Assembly (NCBI GenBank): GCA_945878115.1
Contig: CAMDVD010000007.1
Location: 1-64,000, forward strand
Length of the DNA stretch: 64,000 nt
Direction: 5' to 3'
Origin: Chitinophaga pinensis
GTDB lineage: Bacteria; Bacteroidota; Bacteroidia; Chitinophagales; Chitinophagaceae
The position numbers and the translations under genes were made by a program. A model generated the notes under the pieces. The model did no database searches. It was not told the DNA's origin and saw only the letters and a list, made by a program, of their open reading frames with translations. How positions within the stretch are numbered: position 1 is the first letter of the stretch; the number at the start of each line of letters is the position of its first letter. Shown in pieces: positions 49,920-58,689 of the stretch.

Positions 49920-50429
49920 ATGAATTTCAGTACAACTTACGCCGAGTTTTTAACGATCACAATTTTGCAATGGAAAAATCTTTTGAAACCAGAAAAGTAT
50001 AAAGAGATATTGGTAAATTCATTGTCTTATTTTGTAAAAGAAGAAAGAGCAAAAATATTTTCTTTTTGTATTATGGATAATCATATTCACTTGATTTGGC
50101 AAGCTGAACAAGATTATACATCGCGCGACAATCAACATAGTTTTACAAAATTTACTGCTCAACAAATAAAATTCGATCTGCAAAAAAATCATCCTAAAGT
50201 TTTAGAAATATTCCGAGTAAATGCCGCAGACCGGCTCTATCAATTTTGGGAACGAAACCCATTGCCAATTATATTATATAACGAAAATGTTTTTTTACAA
50301 AAGCTTGAATACATACATAGCAATCCAGTGAAAGCAGGTTTATGTTTGTTACCAGAAGATTATTACTATTCATCCGCATCCTTTTATTTGAATGGCGATA
50401 ATAGGTTTGACTTCTTGACTCATTATTAA
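49920..50429 (+). mobile_element. REP-associated tyrosine transposase (RAYT, Y1_Tnp-like), family 2
   Basis: YAEFLTITILQWKNLL...AKIFSFCIMDNHIHLIWQ (HxH)...KLEYIHSNPVKAGLC...YYYSSASFY; start moved to the ATG at 49920; flanked by family-2 REPs. Confidence 0.9.
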
Positions 50430-50730
50430 TCTTTGGTGATATAAATTGTTGGTGATAACACCAACAATGGCGGAATACGCTATACCCAAAAAGCAATAGA
50501 TTTTTTAGGTCGTGAATATAAAAATGAAGCGGAAAAACAAAAGTTTTGGGTCAATATCAAACGAGCTTATGATTACTTTGAAGCTACACACAGGACCTTA
50601 CCTGTGATGTATGATAGCAAAGGGAATTATGCGTTTTAAGGAAATCTTTGGTGATATAAGTTTGACTTCTTGACTCATTATTAATCTTTGGTGATATATA
50701 TTGTTGGTGATAACACCAACAATGGCGGAA
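50405..50730 (+). repeat. 255-bp-period duplication: RAYT 3' tail plus REP plus L,D-transpeptidase 3' end copy
   Basis: GTTTGACTTCTTGACTCATTATTAATCTTTGGTGATATA...TTGTTGGTGATAACACCAACAATGGCGGAA at 50405 and 50660; REPs 50446-50467 and 50701-50722. Confidence 0.9.
50473..50653 (+). pseudogene. duplicated 3' end of the L,D-transpeptidase gene
   Basis: CGCTATACCCAAAAAGCAATAGATTTTTTAGG...GGGAATTATGCGTTTTAAGGAAATCTTTGGTGATATA nearly identical to 49392-49573. Confidence 0.92.
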
Positions 50731-51243
50731 AAGAATAACGTAAAGGAAAGAATATTATTTGATTTTGACAAATTTTAATCCATATTCAGGCTGTTCGATA
50801 TGTTAGGCTCTGCGCATGTCGAACGGATGATAATGAAGGTTCTGTGAACCTTATCCTAAATCTTTCATAGTGTCTTATTCTAAAATCGGGTTACGTGATT
50901 TGCTATTTTTACCAACATTTTTTATTTCTTTCTGTTGGTTCGGAGAACCAAATTTATTTGTCGTTCGACATGCCGCTAAGTGAATGTGGCGAACAGCGTG
51001 GAGATGGTTTATATTACAGGCAAAGCCTGCGAAGAACATAGCGCTTGCGAAGGCAAAGCCTTCGAAGAGTGAAGTTAAGAAAGTCTTGTAAATCACCGAC
51101 ACTATCCGGCATTCGGCATAACAGTTTGTGTCGAATGCCGCATTATGTCGCACATTGTGAAGAGTTTCTTGATTTGAGAAGTATTTTGTGTGATGAGGTT
51201 GGTTAAACTGTTTGTTTAGTATAATCAAGAAAATATATAACTT

Positions 51244-53433
51244 TTAAAAAGCCCGAACCGCTCGAACATAGTAAGTGGTGCTCTTGTTGTAGAGGGACTG
51301 ATAGCCACCGTTGAAGTCCTGATACCAGGCGCTATTTATATTGTACTCACTAGAACTCCAATAGTAGTCACCGACAAAACCCCCAATGGCTGTTCGATTC
51401 ATATAAAGTTTATTGAGTTCATCCCTACTGGGCAGAAACCAATCACTATAACCATTTAATACCAAATCACCACAGATTCTGGCAGCTATACCAGCAGTGC
51501 TGCACCCATTCATAATGTCAATCGTATTTTGGTTTCCTGTTCCAATAGCGGTTCCATCAGCACCTGATATTGTGGTTCCATGACATCCCCATGAAGCACC
51601 TGGACTTTGGTCGAATGGAGCTACAATTAACCCATGTTGCACATTGGCATCATAACCAGGATCGCCAAATTGTAAAATGTAAGCAATAACGCCTCCTTGA
51701 TAATTCATACCAAGCGTTAGTGTGTTTTGCCAGGTTGGTGCTCCATTATGAAATTTAAGAAACTGCCCTTCTGCACCTGGCGCAACACTCACCCAAGCAG
51801 TTCCATTCCAATACATCATTTCACCTGCTGTTGTGCCATTAGGTAATCCACCACTCAACTTCCCAGCATTCAATGTCTGACTATTAGATAAACTCAAATA
51901 CAATGAATCATTGGTTATAGTAGCAGAGGTAACAGATACACCATCAGCTCCATTCACACCATTCTGTCCATTAGTTCCATCCACTCCATTCACACCATTA
52001 CTGCCATTCACACCATCAACTCCATTATCCCCCTTAGGGGCATTCAATGCATTACCTGCTGTTTCTGCATATAAGGCATAGGGTACAGCCATTAATTGTT
52101 GTGTACCTAAATCAATGTATGAAACACCTTGTGCTGTGGTATCAAATTCTACTTGTAAATACTTTTTGTATAATGCCCAATGTATGCTGTCTATATTTCC
52201 TATAGAAGCATTGCCTGTGCCTATATGAAGTGTGAATAATCCCAGATTATTGGTTGTGATAGTGTGTGTCTCTTGATAGATGCTTGTACCTGATGCTGTA
52301 TTATCATGTAAGGTGCATCTGACGGTGAGTGGATGATTAATGAGTGGATTGCCTGCTCCATCTCTCACCACTGCTTGATAAGGAATAGCATGTGTAACAG
52401 CAGATAGAGTAGTATTGCCTGTGTTTACAACACTTAATGTGGCAGTTTGTGTAGTGTCTGCACTGTTGCCATTTTGTATCAAACACCTGAAGAGTTGATT
52501 GGTGTTTGTTGAACCTACATTACTCACATGTAATGTACTTGTGTTTACACCTGCATACTGACCAGCATTCTGTAATGTTTGCCAACCAAACCCTGTGTTT
52601 GTTTGCCATTGATAGTTGGTAGGATTATTGCAATTAGTAGCTGTTACACCTACATTGAAACTTGTATTACTACCTGTGGTGGTTGATTGATTTGTTGGTT
52701 GTGAGGAGATGCTTAATGAACAAGGAGGTGTAGATGTATACAATGCAGTGATTTCTTGTTGGGTAAGTGCACGGTTATAAATTGCTATGTCATCAAGTTT
52801 ACCTGAAAAGGCTTCTGAGCAGACTGACGGATCACAATGCCCAAAAACAAGTTGTGTAATAATAGATCCTGGTTGAGATAATGCTAGATAGGAATTAGTT
52901 AAGGTGCCATTTTCGTAAAAACTCCATGTGTAGTTATTTTTAACAACCATGTGGTAGACCCAATTATTTAAAGATGGTGTCTGATTTGAGAAATAATAAG
53001 ATGAATTTACCCACACGGTTCCTGTTCCATATACAAACCCAATTTTCCCCACTCCTGCCCACCAAGGATTAATACCATATATCAATATATGATGTGGCTC
53101 AGTATTAACTATTGTTTGCATAGTTGCATTGCTATTTGATTGAACCCAGCAAGAAAAACTAAAATCTGTGCTTGCGTTGAAAAAGTTATTAGTGACAATG
53201 TAATCATCCACCCCATCAAAATTATAAGCACTATTCACATTCCCATTTCTATCAGTTGTCAATGTAGCACCATTCACAATCCCATTATTCCCATTCCCAC
53301 TTTCATCATTGGCATTTCCATTAAAAGGCCACCATCCCACTAATCCATTGGTGGGCACATAAGCAGGAATTGTTTGTGCTTGTGTTATGAAATGAATCAA
53401 ACAAAAGCTGAGGAGGATATAAATCTTTTTCAT
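51244..53433 (-). CDS. secreted LamG-like / collagen-like / DUF1566-like modular protein
   Basis: Signal peptide; LVGWWPFNGNANDESGNGNNG...YNFDGVDDYI LamG-like; GVDGVNGSNGVNGVDGTNGQNGVNGADG; C-terminal GYSDWFLPSRDELNKLY...YYWSSSEYN...YVRAVRAF. Confidence 0.85.
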   Translation of the reverse strand: MKKIYILLSFCLIHFITQAQTIPAYVPTNGLVGWWPFNGNANDESGNGNNGIVNGATLTTDRNGNVNSAYNFDGVDDYIVTNNFFNASTDFSFSCWVQSNSNATMQTIVNTEPHHILIYGINPWWAGVGKIGFVYGTGTVWVNSSYYFSNQTPSLNNWVYHMVVKNNYTWSFYENGTLTNSYLALSQPGSIITQLVFGHCDPSVCSEAFSGKLDDIAIYNRALTQQEITALYTSTPPCSLSISSQPTNQSTTTGSNTSFNVGVTATNCNNPTNYQWQTNTGFGWQTLQNAGQYAGVNTSTLHVSNVGSTNTNQLFRCLIQNGNSADTTQTATLSVVNTGNTTLSAVTHAIPYQAVVRDGAGNPLINHPLTVRCTLHDNTASGTSIYQETHTITTNNLGLFTLHIGTGNASIGNIDSIHWALYKKYLQVEFDTTAQGVSYIDLGTQQLMAVPYALYAETAGNALNAPKGDNGVDGVNGSNGVNGVDGTNGQNGVNGADGVSVTSATITNDSLYLSLSNSQTLNAGKLSGGLPNGTTAGEMMYWNGTAWVSVAPGAEGQFLKFHNGAPTWQNTLTLGMNYQGGVIAYILQFGDPGYDANVQHGLIVAPFDQSPGASWGCHGTTISGADGTAIGTGNQNTIDIMNGCSTAGIAARICGDLVLNGYSDWFLPSRDELNKLYMNRTAIGGFVGDYYWSSSEYNINSAWYQDFNGGYQSLYNKSTTYYVRAVRAF

Positions 53434-53592
53434 AGTATATGTGTTGTTTACGTTATTCTATGCATGAAATGAAAAATATTTCATGTACGTAATTTTAACG
53501 AAGGTACATAAACATACATATTTTACACCATCTGTTCAGGATTTGCAATCCTTACACAATCACTTTTTATCGACACTCACACCTTTACGCCA

Positions 53593-53614
53593 TTGTTGGT
53601 GTTATCACCAACAA
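53593..53614 (-). repeat. solitary family-2 REP palindrome
   Basis: TTGTTGGTGTTATCACCAACAA preceded by CGCCA, 3' of bshB1. Confidence 0.88.
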
Positions 53615-53639
53615 TTTTATTTCAGTTTTCACCCACCCA

Positions 53640-54374
53640 TCACACCAAATTCGGTAAAATCATATTGCTAAAATCTTTCAAGCCTATTTGATTGTGTATG
53701 GCTAAAAAACCTTCACCATACTTAACGCCAATTCGTTTGCCCATCATGACATTTCTATATTTCACGGTATTCAAAAATTCTTCAGAAGAAATATAAGTTT
53801 GAGGACCATCCAAATCGGTAGAATAAAATTGTGATTTATAGGCTTGTATGCAAGACATCTTTTGATCAAAAACATGTGTAATATCAATGATGAAATCAGG
53901 TTCTATATATTGGTCTTGGATATAATTAAATATTTTCTTTGGACGCCATGGTGCTTGTGCTTTGCCATTCTTTTCGGTTTCTATTTTTAACAAGCCAGAT
54001 AAGAAACAAGCATCTTTAATGATGGTACTACTTCTGCCATGATCTGGATGTCGATCTTGTGGCGCAGTTGCTAATACGATATCTGGTTGATAGGTTCGTA
54101 AAGCTTGTATTAATGCCATCACATGTTCTTCATCATTTTTAAAAAAACCATCACGGAATCCTAAATTTTCTCGAGCATCTAATTGTAATATCTGTGCCGA
54201 ATGATCACTTTCTTGTTGTCGTGTTTCTATACTTCCTCTACTTCCTAGCTCGCCCCTTGTCATATCAATAATGCCTGTCGTATAACCTAATTTTTTATGA
54301 ACCAATAAGGTTCCGCTACAAGATAATTCAGCATCATCGGGGTGTGCTGCAATCGCCAATATGTTAATTTTCAT
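53640..54374 (-). CDS. bshB1: bacillithiol biosynthesis deacetylase BshB1 (PIG-L family)
   Basis: MKINILAIAAHPDDAELSCSGTLLVHKKLGYTTGIIDMTRGELGSRGS; DRHPDHGRSS. Confidence 0.88.
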   Translation of the reverse strand: MKINILAIAAHPDDAELSCSGTLLVHKKLGYTTGIIDMTRGELGSRGSIETRQQESDHSAQILQLDARENLGFRDGFFKNDEEHVMALIQALRTYQPDIVLATAPQDRHPDHGRSSTIIKDACFLSGLLKIETEKNGKAQAPWRPKKIFNYIQDQYIEPDFIIDITHVFDQKMSCIQAYKSQFYSTDLDGPQTYISSEEFLNTVKYRNVMMGKRIGVKYGEGFLAIHNQIGLKDFSNMILPNLV

Positions 54375-54425
54375 CAGTACGTGTTGAAACACAAATATAA
54401 AAATAAATGTAGTATTACCTATGTA

Positions 54426-55079
54426 TTAATACTTCATCTCAAAATGACCGCTGCTTTCAATCTCCAATACCAAGGACTCTATAACTGCATCTTCGCCTTG
54501 CGCATCATAGGTATTTCTTAGATTATTATTAAACAATAAGGCGACTGCTTGCCAAATACCTGCATTAAAACCACCTTTCAATTCTTTTACAATTTGATAG
54601 CAAGGTTTACCAGTTTGTCGGGCTATGAGTTTGATTAATATCTGACCTTGCGTAATGGTTAAGTCCTCCAATTCATGTTTAAATTTTCGGTTTAATTCAT
54701 CTTCTTTGCGTTGTTTGAATTGTTGCTTTGCTTCTTTACTATACAAAGATGCCAACACAGAATCTACATCTTTTAATATAAGTGAAGCTGCCACTGCATA
54801 AGGATATACTAAATAGACATTATACCTCAGCCTTGCATATTCATCTTGATTTCTTTGCCATTCCCTTCTTTGTTTCACCAACCACTTGGGAGCTTGGGCT
54901 TTGATATACACTTCATTCAACCACAAATGTGGCATGGTATCCTTGCCTATAATATATGCGCCTACTTGTATGGTATCATTCTTACTTCTTTGGGCTTGCA
55001 TAGTAAAAGCATGCAACAGCAAAAAAATAATAATCACGAATCGATAAGCCAATACAATACGCATATTCATCCTATTCAA
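54426..55079 (-). CDS. DUF4294-like protein
   Basis: 217-aa ORF; IGKDTMPHLWLNEVYI...RLRYNVYLVYPYAVAASLIL. Confidence 0.6.
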   Translation of the reverse strand: MNRMNMRIVLAYRFVIIIFLLLHAFTMQAQRSKNDTIQVGAYIIGKDTMPHLWLNEVYIKAQAPKWLVKQRREWQRNQDEYARLRYNVYLVYPYAVAASLILKDVDSVLASLYSKEAKQQFKQRKEDELNRKFKHELEDLTITQGQILIKLIARQTGKPCYQIVKELKGGFNAGIWQAVALLFNNNLRNTYDAQGEDAVIESLVLEIESSGHFEMKY

Positions 55080-55129
55080 TTATAAAATTCACATGGCACA
55101 TAACTCATTTTTTGCAAGTTTATTTTATT

Positions 55130-56404
55130 TTAGTCAAATTCCCATCCAATATCTTTCCGATAATATTTCCCTTCATATTGAATAGTAGCAGCATTTTTAG
55201 CTGAACAAGCAAGTGCCTCAGACAAACTATTTGCCAAAGAAGTAACTGCGATGACACGTCCACCATTGGTATACAATTGATTATCTTTTAATACTGTGCC
55301 TGCATGAAAAACAAGGCTGTCCGTAATGTCATTGGTATGTGTAATCAACTTTCCTTTTTCATAATCTTCAGGATAGCCTTTGCTTACCAACATCATGGTA
55401 GCAGCATGTAAGGGCGAATGAACACAATCTAGATCCTTTAATTTTCCATTATGTAATGCGGCAAATAATTCCACCAAATCACTTTCCAAACGAGGCAGTA
55501 TCACTTCCGTTTCAGGATCACCCAAACGACAATTATATTCGATTACGAATGGATCATTATTCACTTTGATTAAGCCAATAAAAATGAAACCCTTGTAGAT
55601 AATATTGTCTTGTTCTATTCCTTTCATGGTTGGCAAAATAATTTGTTGCTTTACTTTTTCCAGAAAGGTTTCATCCATAAAAGGCACTGGCGAAATAGCA
55701 CCCATTCCACCCGTATTTAATCCTGTATCGCCTTCGCCTATTCGTTTATAATCTTTTGCGGAAGGTAATAAGCAATAATTTTTTCCATCGGTAAGTACAA
55801 ATACAGAACATTCGATACCCGTCAAAAATGCTTCTATCACAACTGTTGCGCTTGCCTCACCAAATTTCTTATCTTGTATCATTTCTGTAAAATGAAACAA
55901 AGCATCTTCATGCGTTTCCGAAATGACGACGCCTTTACCAGCGGCCAATCCATCGGCTTTTAAAACAATAGGAAGCGCGTGTTGACGTATATATGCCAGG
56001 CCTTCTTCGAAATTATCTTGATTAAATTCTCGATACGAAGCGGTAGGAATATTATTTTTTTGCATGAACTCTTTCGCAAATGCTTTACTTCCTTCTAGCT
56101 GAGCACCTTTTTGTGAAGGGCCAATAACTTGTATATCTTGCAATGCAGTATCCTGTTGAAAAAAATCATAAATCCCACGAACTAAAGGCTCTTCGGGACC
56201 AACTACTACCATCTGAATTTCTTCTTGTAGGCAAAGTTTTTTAATCCCTTCAAAATCATTCACGGATAGGGACACATTACTTCCAAATAGCGCTGTTCCC
56301 GGATTTCCTGGGGCAATAAACAATGTAGTGCAAAGCGGACTTTGTGTTATTTTCCAAGCTAATGCATGTTCTCTGCCGCCACTTCCCAATAGGAGTATCT
56401 TCAT
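55130..56404 (-). CDS. purD: phosphoribosylamine-glycine ligase
   Basis: MKILLLGSGGREHALAWKI; VVVGPEEPLVRGI; LKADGLAAGKGVVI; GGMGAISP. Confidence 0.97.
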   Translation of the reverse strand: MKILLLGSGGREHALAWKITQSPLCTTLFIAPGNPGTALFGSNVSLSVNDFEGIKKLCLQEEIQMVVVGPEEPLVRGIYDFFQQDTALQDIQVIGPSQKGAQLEGSKAFAKEFMQKNNIPTASYREFNQDNFEEGLAYIRQHALPIVLKADGLAAGKGVVISETHEDALFHFTEMIQDKKFGEASATVVIEAFLTGIECSVFVLTDGKNYCLLPSAKDYKRIGEGDTGLNTGGMGAISPVPFMDETFLEKVKQQIILPTMKGIEQDNIIYKGFIFIGLIKVNNDPFVIEYNCRLGDPETEVILPRLESDLVELFAALHNGKLKDLDCVHSPLHAATMMLVSKGYPEDYEKGKLITHTNDITDSLVFHAGTVLKDNQLYTNGGRVIAVTSLANSLSEALACSAKNAATIQYEGKYYRKDIGWEFD

Positions 56405-56427
56405 ATTATCTAACCATTTTATTGCGA

Positions 56428-56435
56428 CAAAAATA
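56428..56435 (-). promoter_or_regulatory. -7 box TATTTTTG upstream of purD
   Basis: Minus strand TATTTTTG matches TAnnTTTG, 24 nt upstream of ATG. Confidence 0.35.
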
Positions 56436-56601
56436 GGGTGAAAAATTTTGTGAATGGGTATTGAACTCGTTCTTTGTGTGAAGCCTTGTTACATTGACTA
56501 CGCTCAGTACAGGTTTTTGATTGGCGCAATTTGTCTAAATCTTTTTTGAGTTTATTTTTTCAAATCAAATGAATCATTAAAATCATATAAATCAAATTAC
56601 T

Positions 56602-56664
56602 TGTACTGAGCGCAGTCGAACCTGTACTGAGCGCAGTCGAACCTGTACTGAGCGCAGTCGAAGT
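56602..56664. repeat. three tandem 21-bp copies of TGTACTGAGCGCAGTCGAACC
   Basis: Copies begin at 56602, 56623 and 56644; inverted partial copy GACTACGCTCAGTACAGG near 56498. Confidence 0.92.
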
Positions 56665-56676
56665 ATGATGCAGACC

Positions 56677-57768
56677 TTATTCTTGCCCCATCCACAATGC
56701 ACCGCCTACACTATTTCTGCTCGCACCAGTTACTGAGGAAAGCACATTATTCTCTTCTCTCCATCGAAGTATACCTATCAATCCCATGGCAACTGCTTCC
56801 TTATATTGTATCATGTCATCGCTAGGAATTACCACTTCTATATGCAAAGGTGACAATGCTTTGCTGAGTTCTTCTATCAAAAAAGTATGATAAGCACCAC
56901 CTCCTGTAACCCATATTTTTTGCGTTGTGGTAGGTACTTCAATACGGGAAATAGCATTTGCTATTTGCGTTGCAATCAACACACACATCGTATTCAATTT
57001 ATCTTGTACAGGGATACTATATTTTTGGATGATCCCATACACTTCATTCACCCCGAATGCATTGGACAAAGATTTTGGATGTGGCAAATTAAAATAAGGC
57101 AATTGATTTAATTCATACAATAAATCAGTATTCAAATTTCCTTTCCGGGCCTCTTCACCGCTGGCATCATAAGCCATTCCTATTTCATTCGACAATAAAT
57201 TTAAAACGCGATTAGCAGGACAAACATCAAATGCAATGGTATTGGCATTCGCATCATGTATGGTGATGTTTGCAATACCACCTATATTTAAAAAATAAGC
57301 AAATTCCTTCCACAATAATTTCTCTGCAATAGGCACTATTGGCGCACCTTGTCCACCGAGTGCAATGTCCATGCAACGCAAATCACTCACAACTGGCAGT
57401 CGTGTATGTGCAGCTATAGTAGCACCACAACCCATTTGAAATGTCATGCCTTGTTGGGGTTCATGAAAAACAGTATGACCATGACTTGCTATCAAATGCA
57501 CCTGATGTTCTACATCATATTTGTCTATGAAAGTCTGTATTTCTTTTGCCATCCAAAGTCCGAATGCCTTATGTGCTACGAATAAATCTTTGGCCGATAA
57601 GGAGGTGATATTTGGCAATAATTGTGACCAATAAGCATCAAAAGGAATACACTCAGCATGTCGAATATCAACAGACCAATTTCCACCAATTTCTTCGAAA
57701 CGACAAAGTGCAAGATCAAGTCCATCCATCGAACTACCACTCATTGTTCCTATTACTTGATATACCAT
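56677..57768 (-). CDS. anmK: anhydro-N-acetylmuramic acid kinase
   Basis: MVYQVIGTMSGSSMDGLDLALCRF; SHGHTVFHEP; VTGGGAYHTFLIEEL. Confidence 0.95.
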   Translation of the reverse strand: MVYQVIGTMSGSSMDGLDLALCRFEEIGGNWSVDIRHAECIPFDAYWSQLLPNITSLSAKDLFVAHKAFGLWMAKEIQTFIDKYDVEHQVHLIASHGHTVFHEPQQGMTFQMGCGATIAAHTRLPVVSDLRCMDIALGGQGAPIVPIAEKLLWKEFAYFLNIGGIANITIHDANANTIAFDVCPANRVLNLLSNEIGMAYDASGEEARKGNLNTDLLYELNQLPYFNLPHPKSLSNAFGVNEVYGIIQKYSIPVQDKLNTMCVLIATQIANAISRIEVPTTTQKIWVTGGGAYHTFLIEELSKALSPLHIEVVIPSDDMIQYKEAVAMGLIGILRWREENNVLSSVTGASRNSVGGALWMGQE

Positions 57769-57863
57769 TTTCTAATACTTTTCTCTTGGGGTAAAATAAA
57801 AATCTGCGTGTAAAAATAGCGCATCAAAAAAGGTATTACAAAAAACTTTTCTATCTTTCGCTC

Positions 57864-58514
57864 ATGGTACATCATCTAGCAAAAGCAAATTCTCTTATTA
57901 ACGACTGGGTCAACGAATTACGAGATACATCTGTACAACAAGACAGGATGCGCTTTAGACGCAATATGGAAAGAATTGGCGAAGTTGCGGCTTATGAAAT
58001 TAGTAAGCAATTGCCTTACGTAGCCAAAGAAATCACAACGCCTTTGGGCATTTATATGGGGCGCGAATTAGAGAGTCAACCTGTCATTGCTACTATACTT
58101 CGTGCTGGTGTTCCTTTGTATCAAGGCATGCTCCATTATTTTGATAAAGCAGATAGTTCGTTCATTGCTGCCTATCGAAAACATAAGGATGATGATAGTT
58201 TTGAAATCAACCAAGAGTATGTAACCTGCCCTAACTTAGAAGGACGAATTTTAATTATTGCAGATCCGATGTTAGCAACAGGCGCATCTTTAATTATGGC
58301 ATTGGATGAATTGCATGATTATGGTAGACCCAAAGAAGTGCATGTTGTAGTGGCGATTGCCTGTACAGAAGGCATAGATGCTATACGACATAAATATCCA
58401 AGCTTTCATATTTGGGCCGCCGACATCGACGACGAACTAACTGCTAAAGGTTATATAGTACCTGGCTTAGGCGATGCTGGTGATTTAGCATTTGGACAAA
58501 AAATGCAATTTTAG
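57864..58514 (+). CDS. upp: uracil phosphoribosyltransferase
   Basis: MERIGEVAAYEISKQL; ILRAGVPLYQGML; IADPMLATGASLIMALDEL; PGLGDAGDLAFG. Confidence 0.93.
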   Translation: MVHHLAKANSLINDWVNELRDTSVQQDRMRFRRNMERIGEVAAYEISKQLPYVAKEITTPLGIYMGRELESQPVIATILRAGVPLYQGMLHYFDKADSSFIAAYRKHKDDDSFEINQEYVTCPNLEGRILIIADPMLATGASLIMALDELHDYGRPKEVHVVVAIACTEGIDAIRHKYPSFHIWAADIDDELTAKGYIVPGLGDAGDLAFGQKMQF

Positions 58515-58689
58515 AATTGGGTCACTTCCTGATTACCTACGATTAATTACATCCATCTTTTTGTACTATTCAGAAATGAATCTGAAAGCACAAATTAATT
58601 GGAATAATAAATACTTACTTTTAACGTCTGTAGTATTCGATTCCATTGCGACAGTTCACGAACTTTGACATACGAAGAAAAAAGATAAA

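Noticed and set aside
50875-51228. 117-aa minus-strand ORF
   Set aside because: Translation of a hairpin-rich repeat region; no recognisable domain or convincing start.
56602-56664. Possible CRISPR or iteron array
   Set aside because: Contiguous 21-bp copies without spacers, no cas or rep gene nearby; matches a dispersed repeat motif seen elsewhere in the window.
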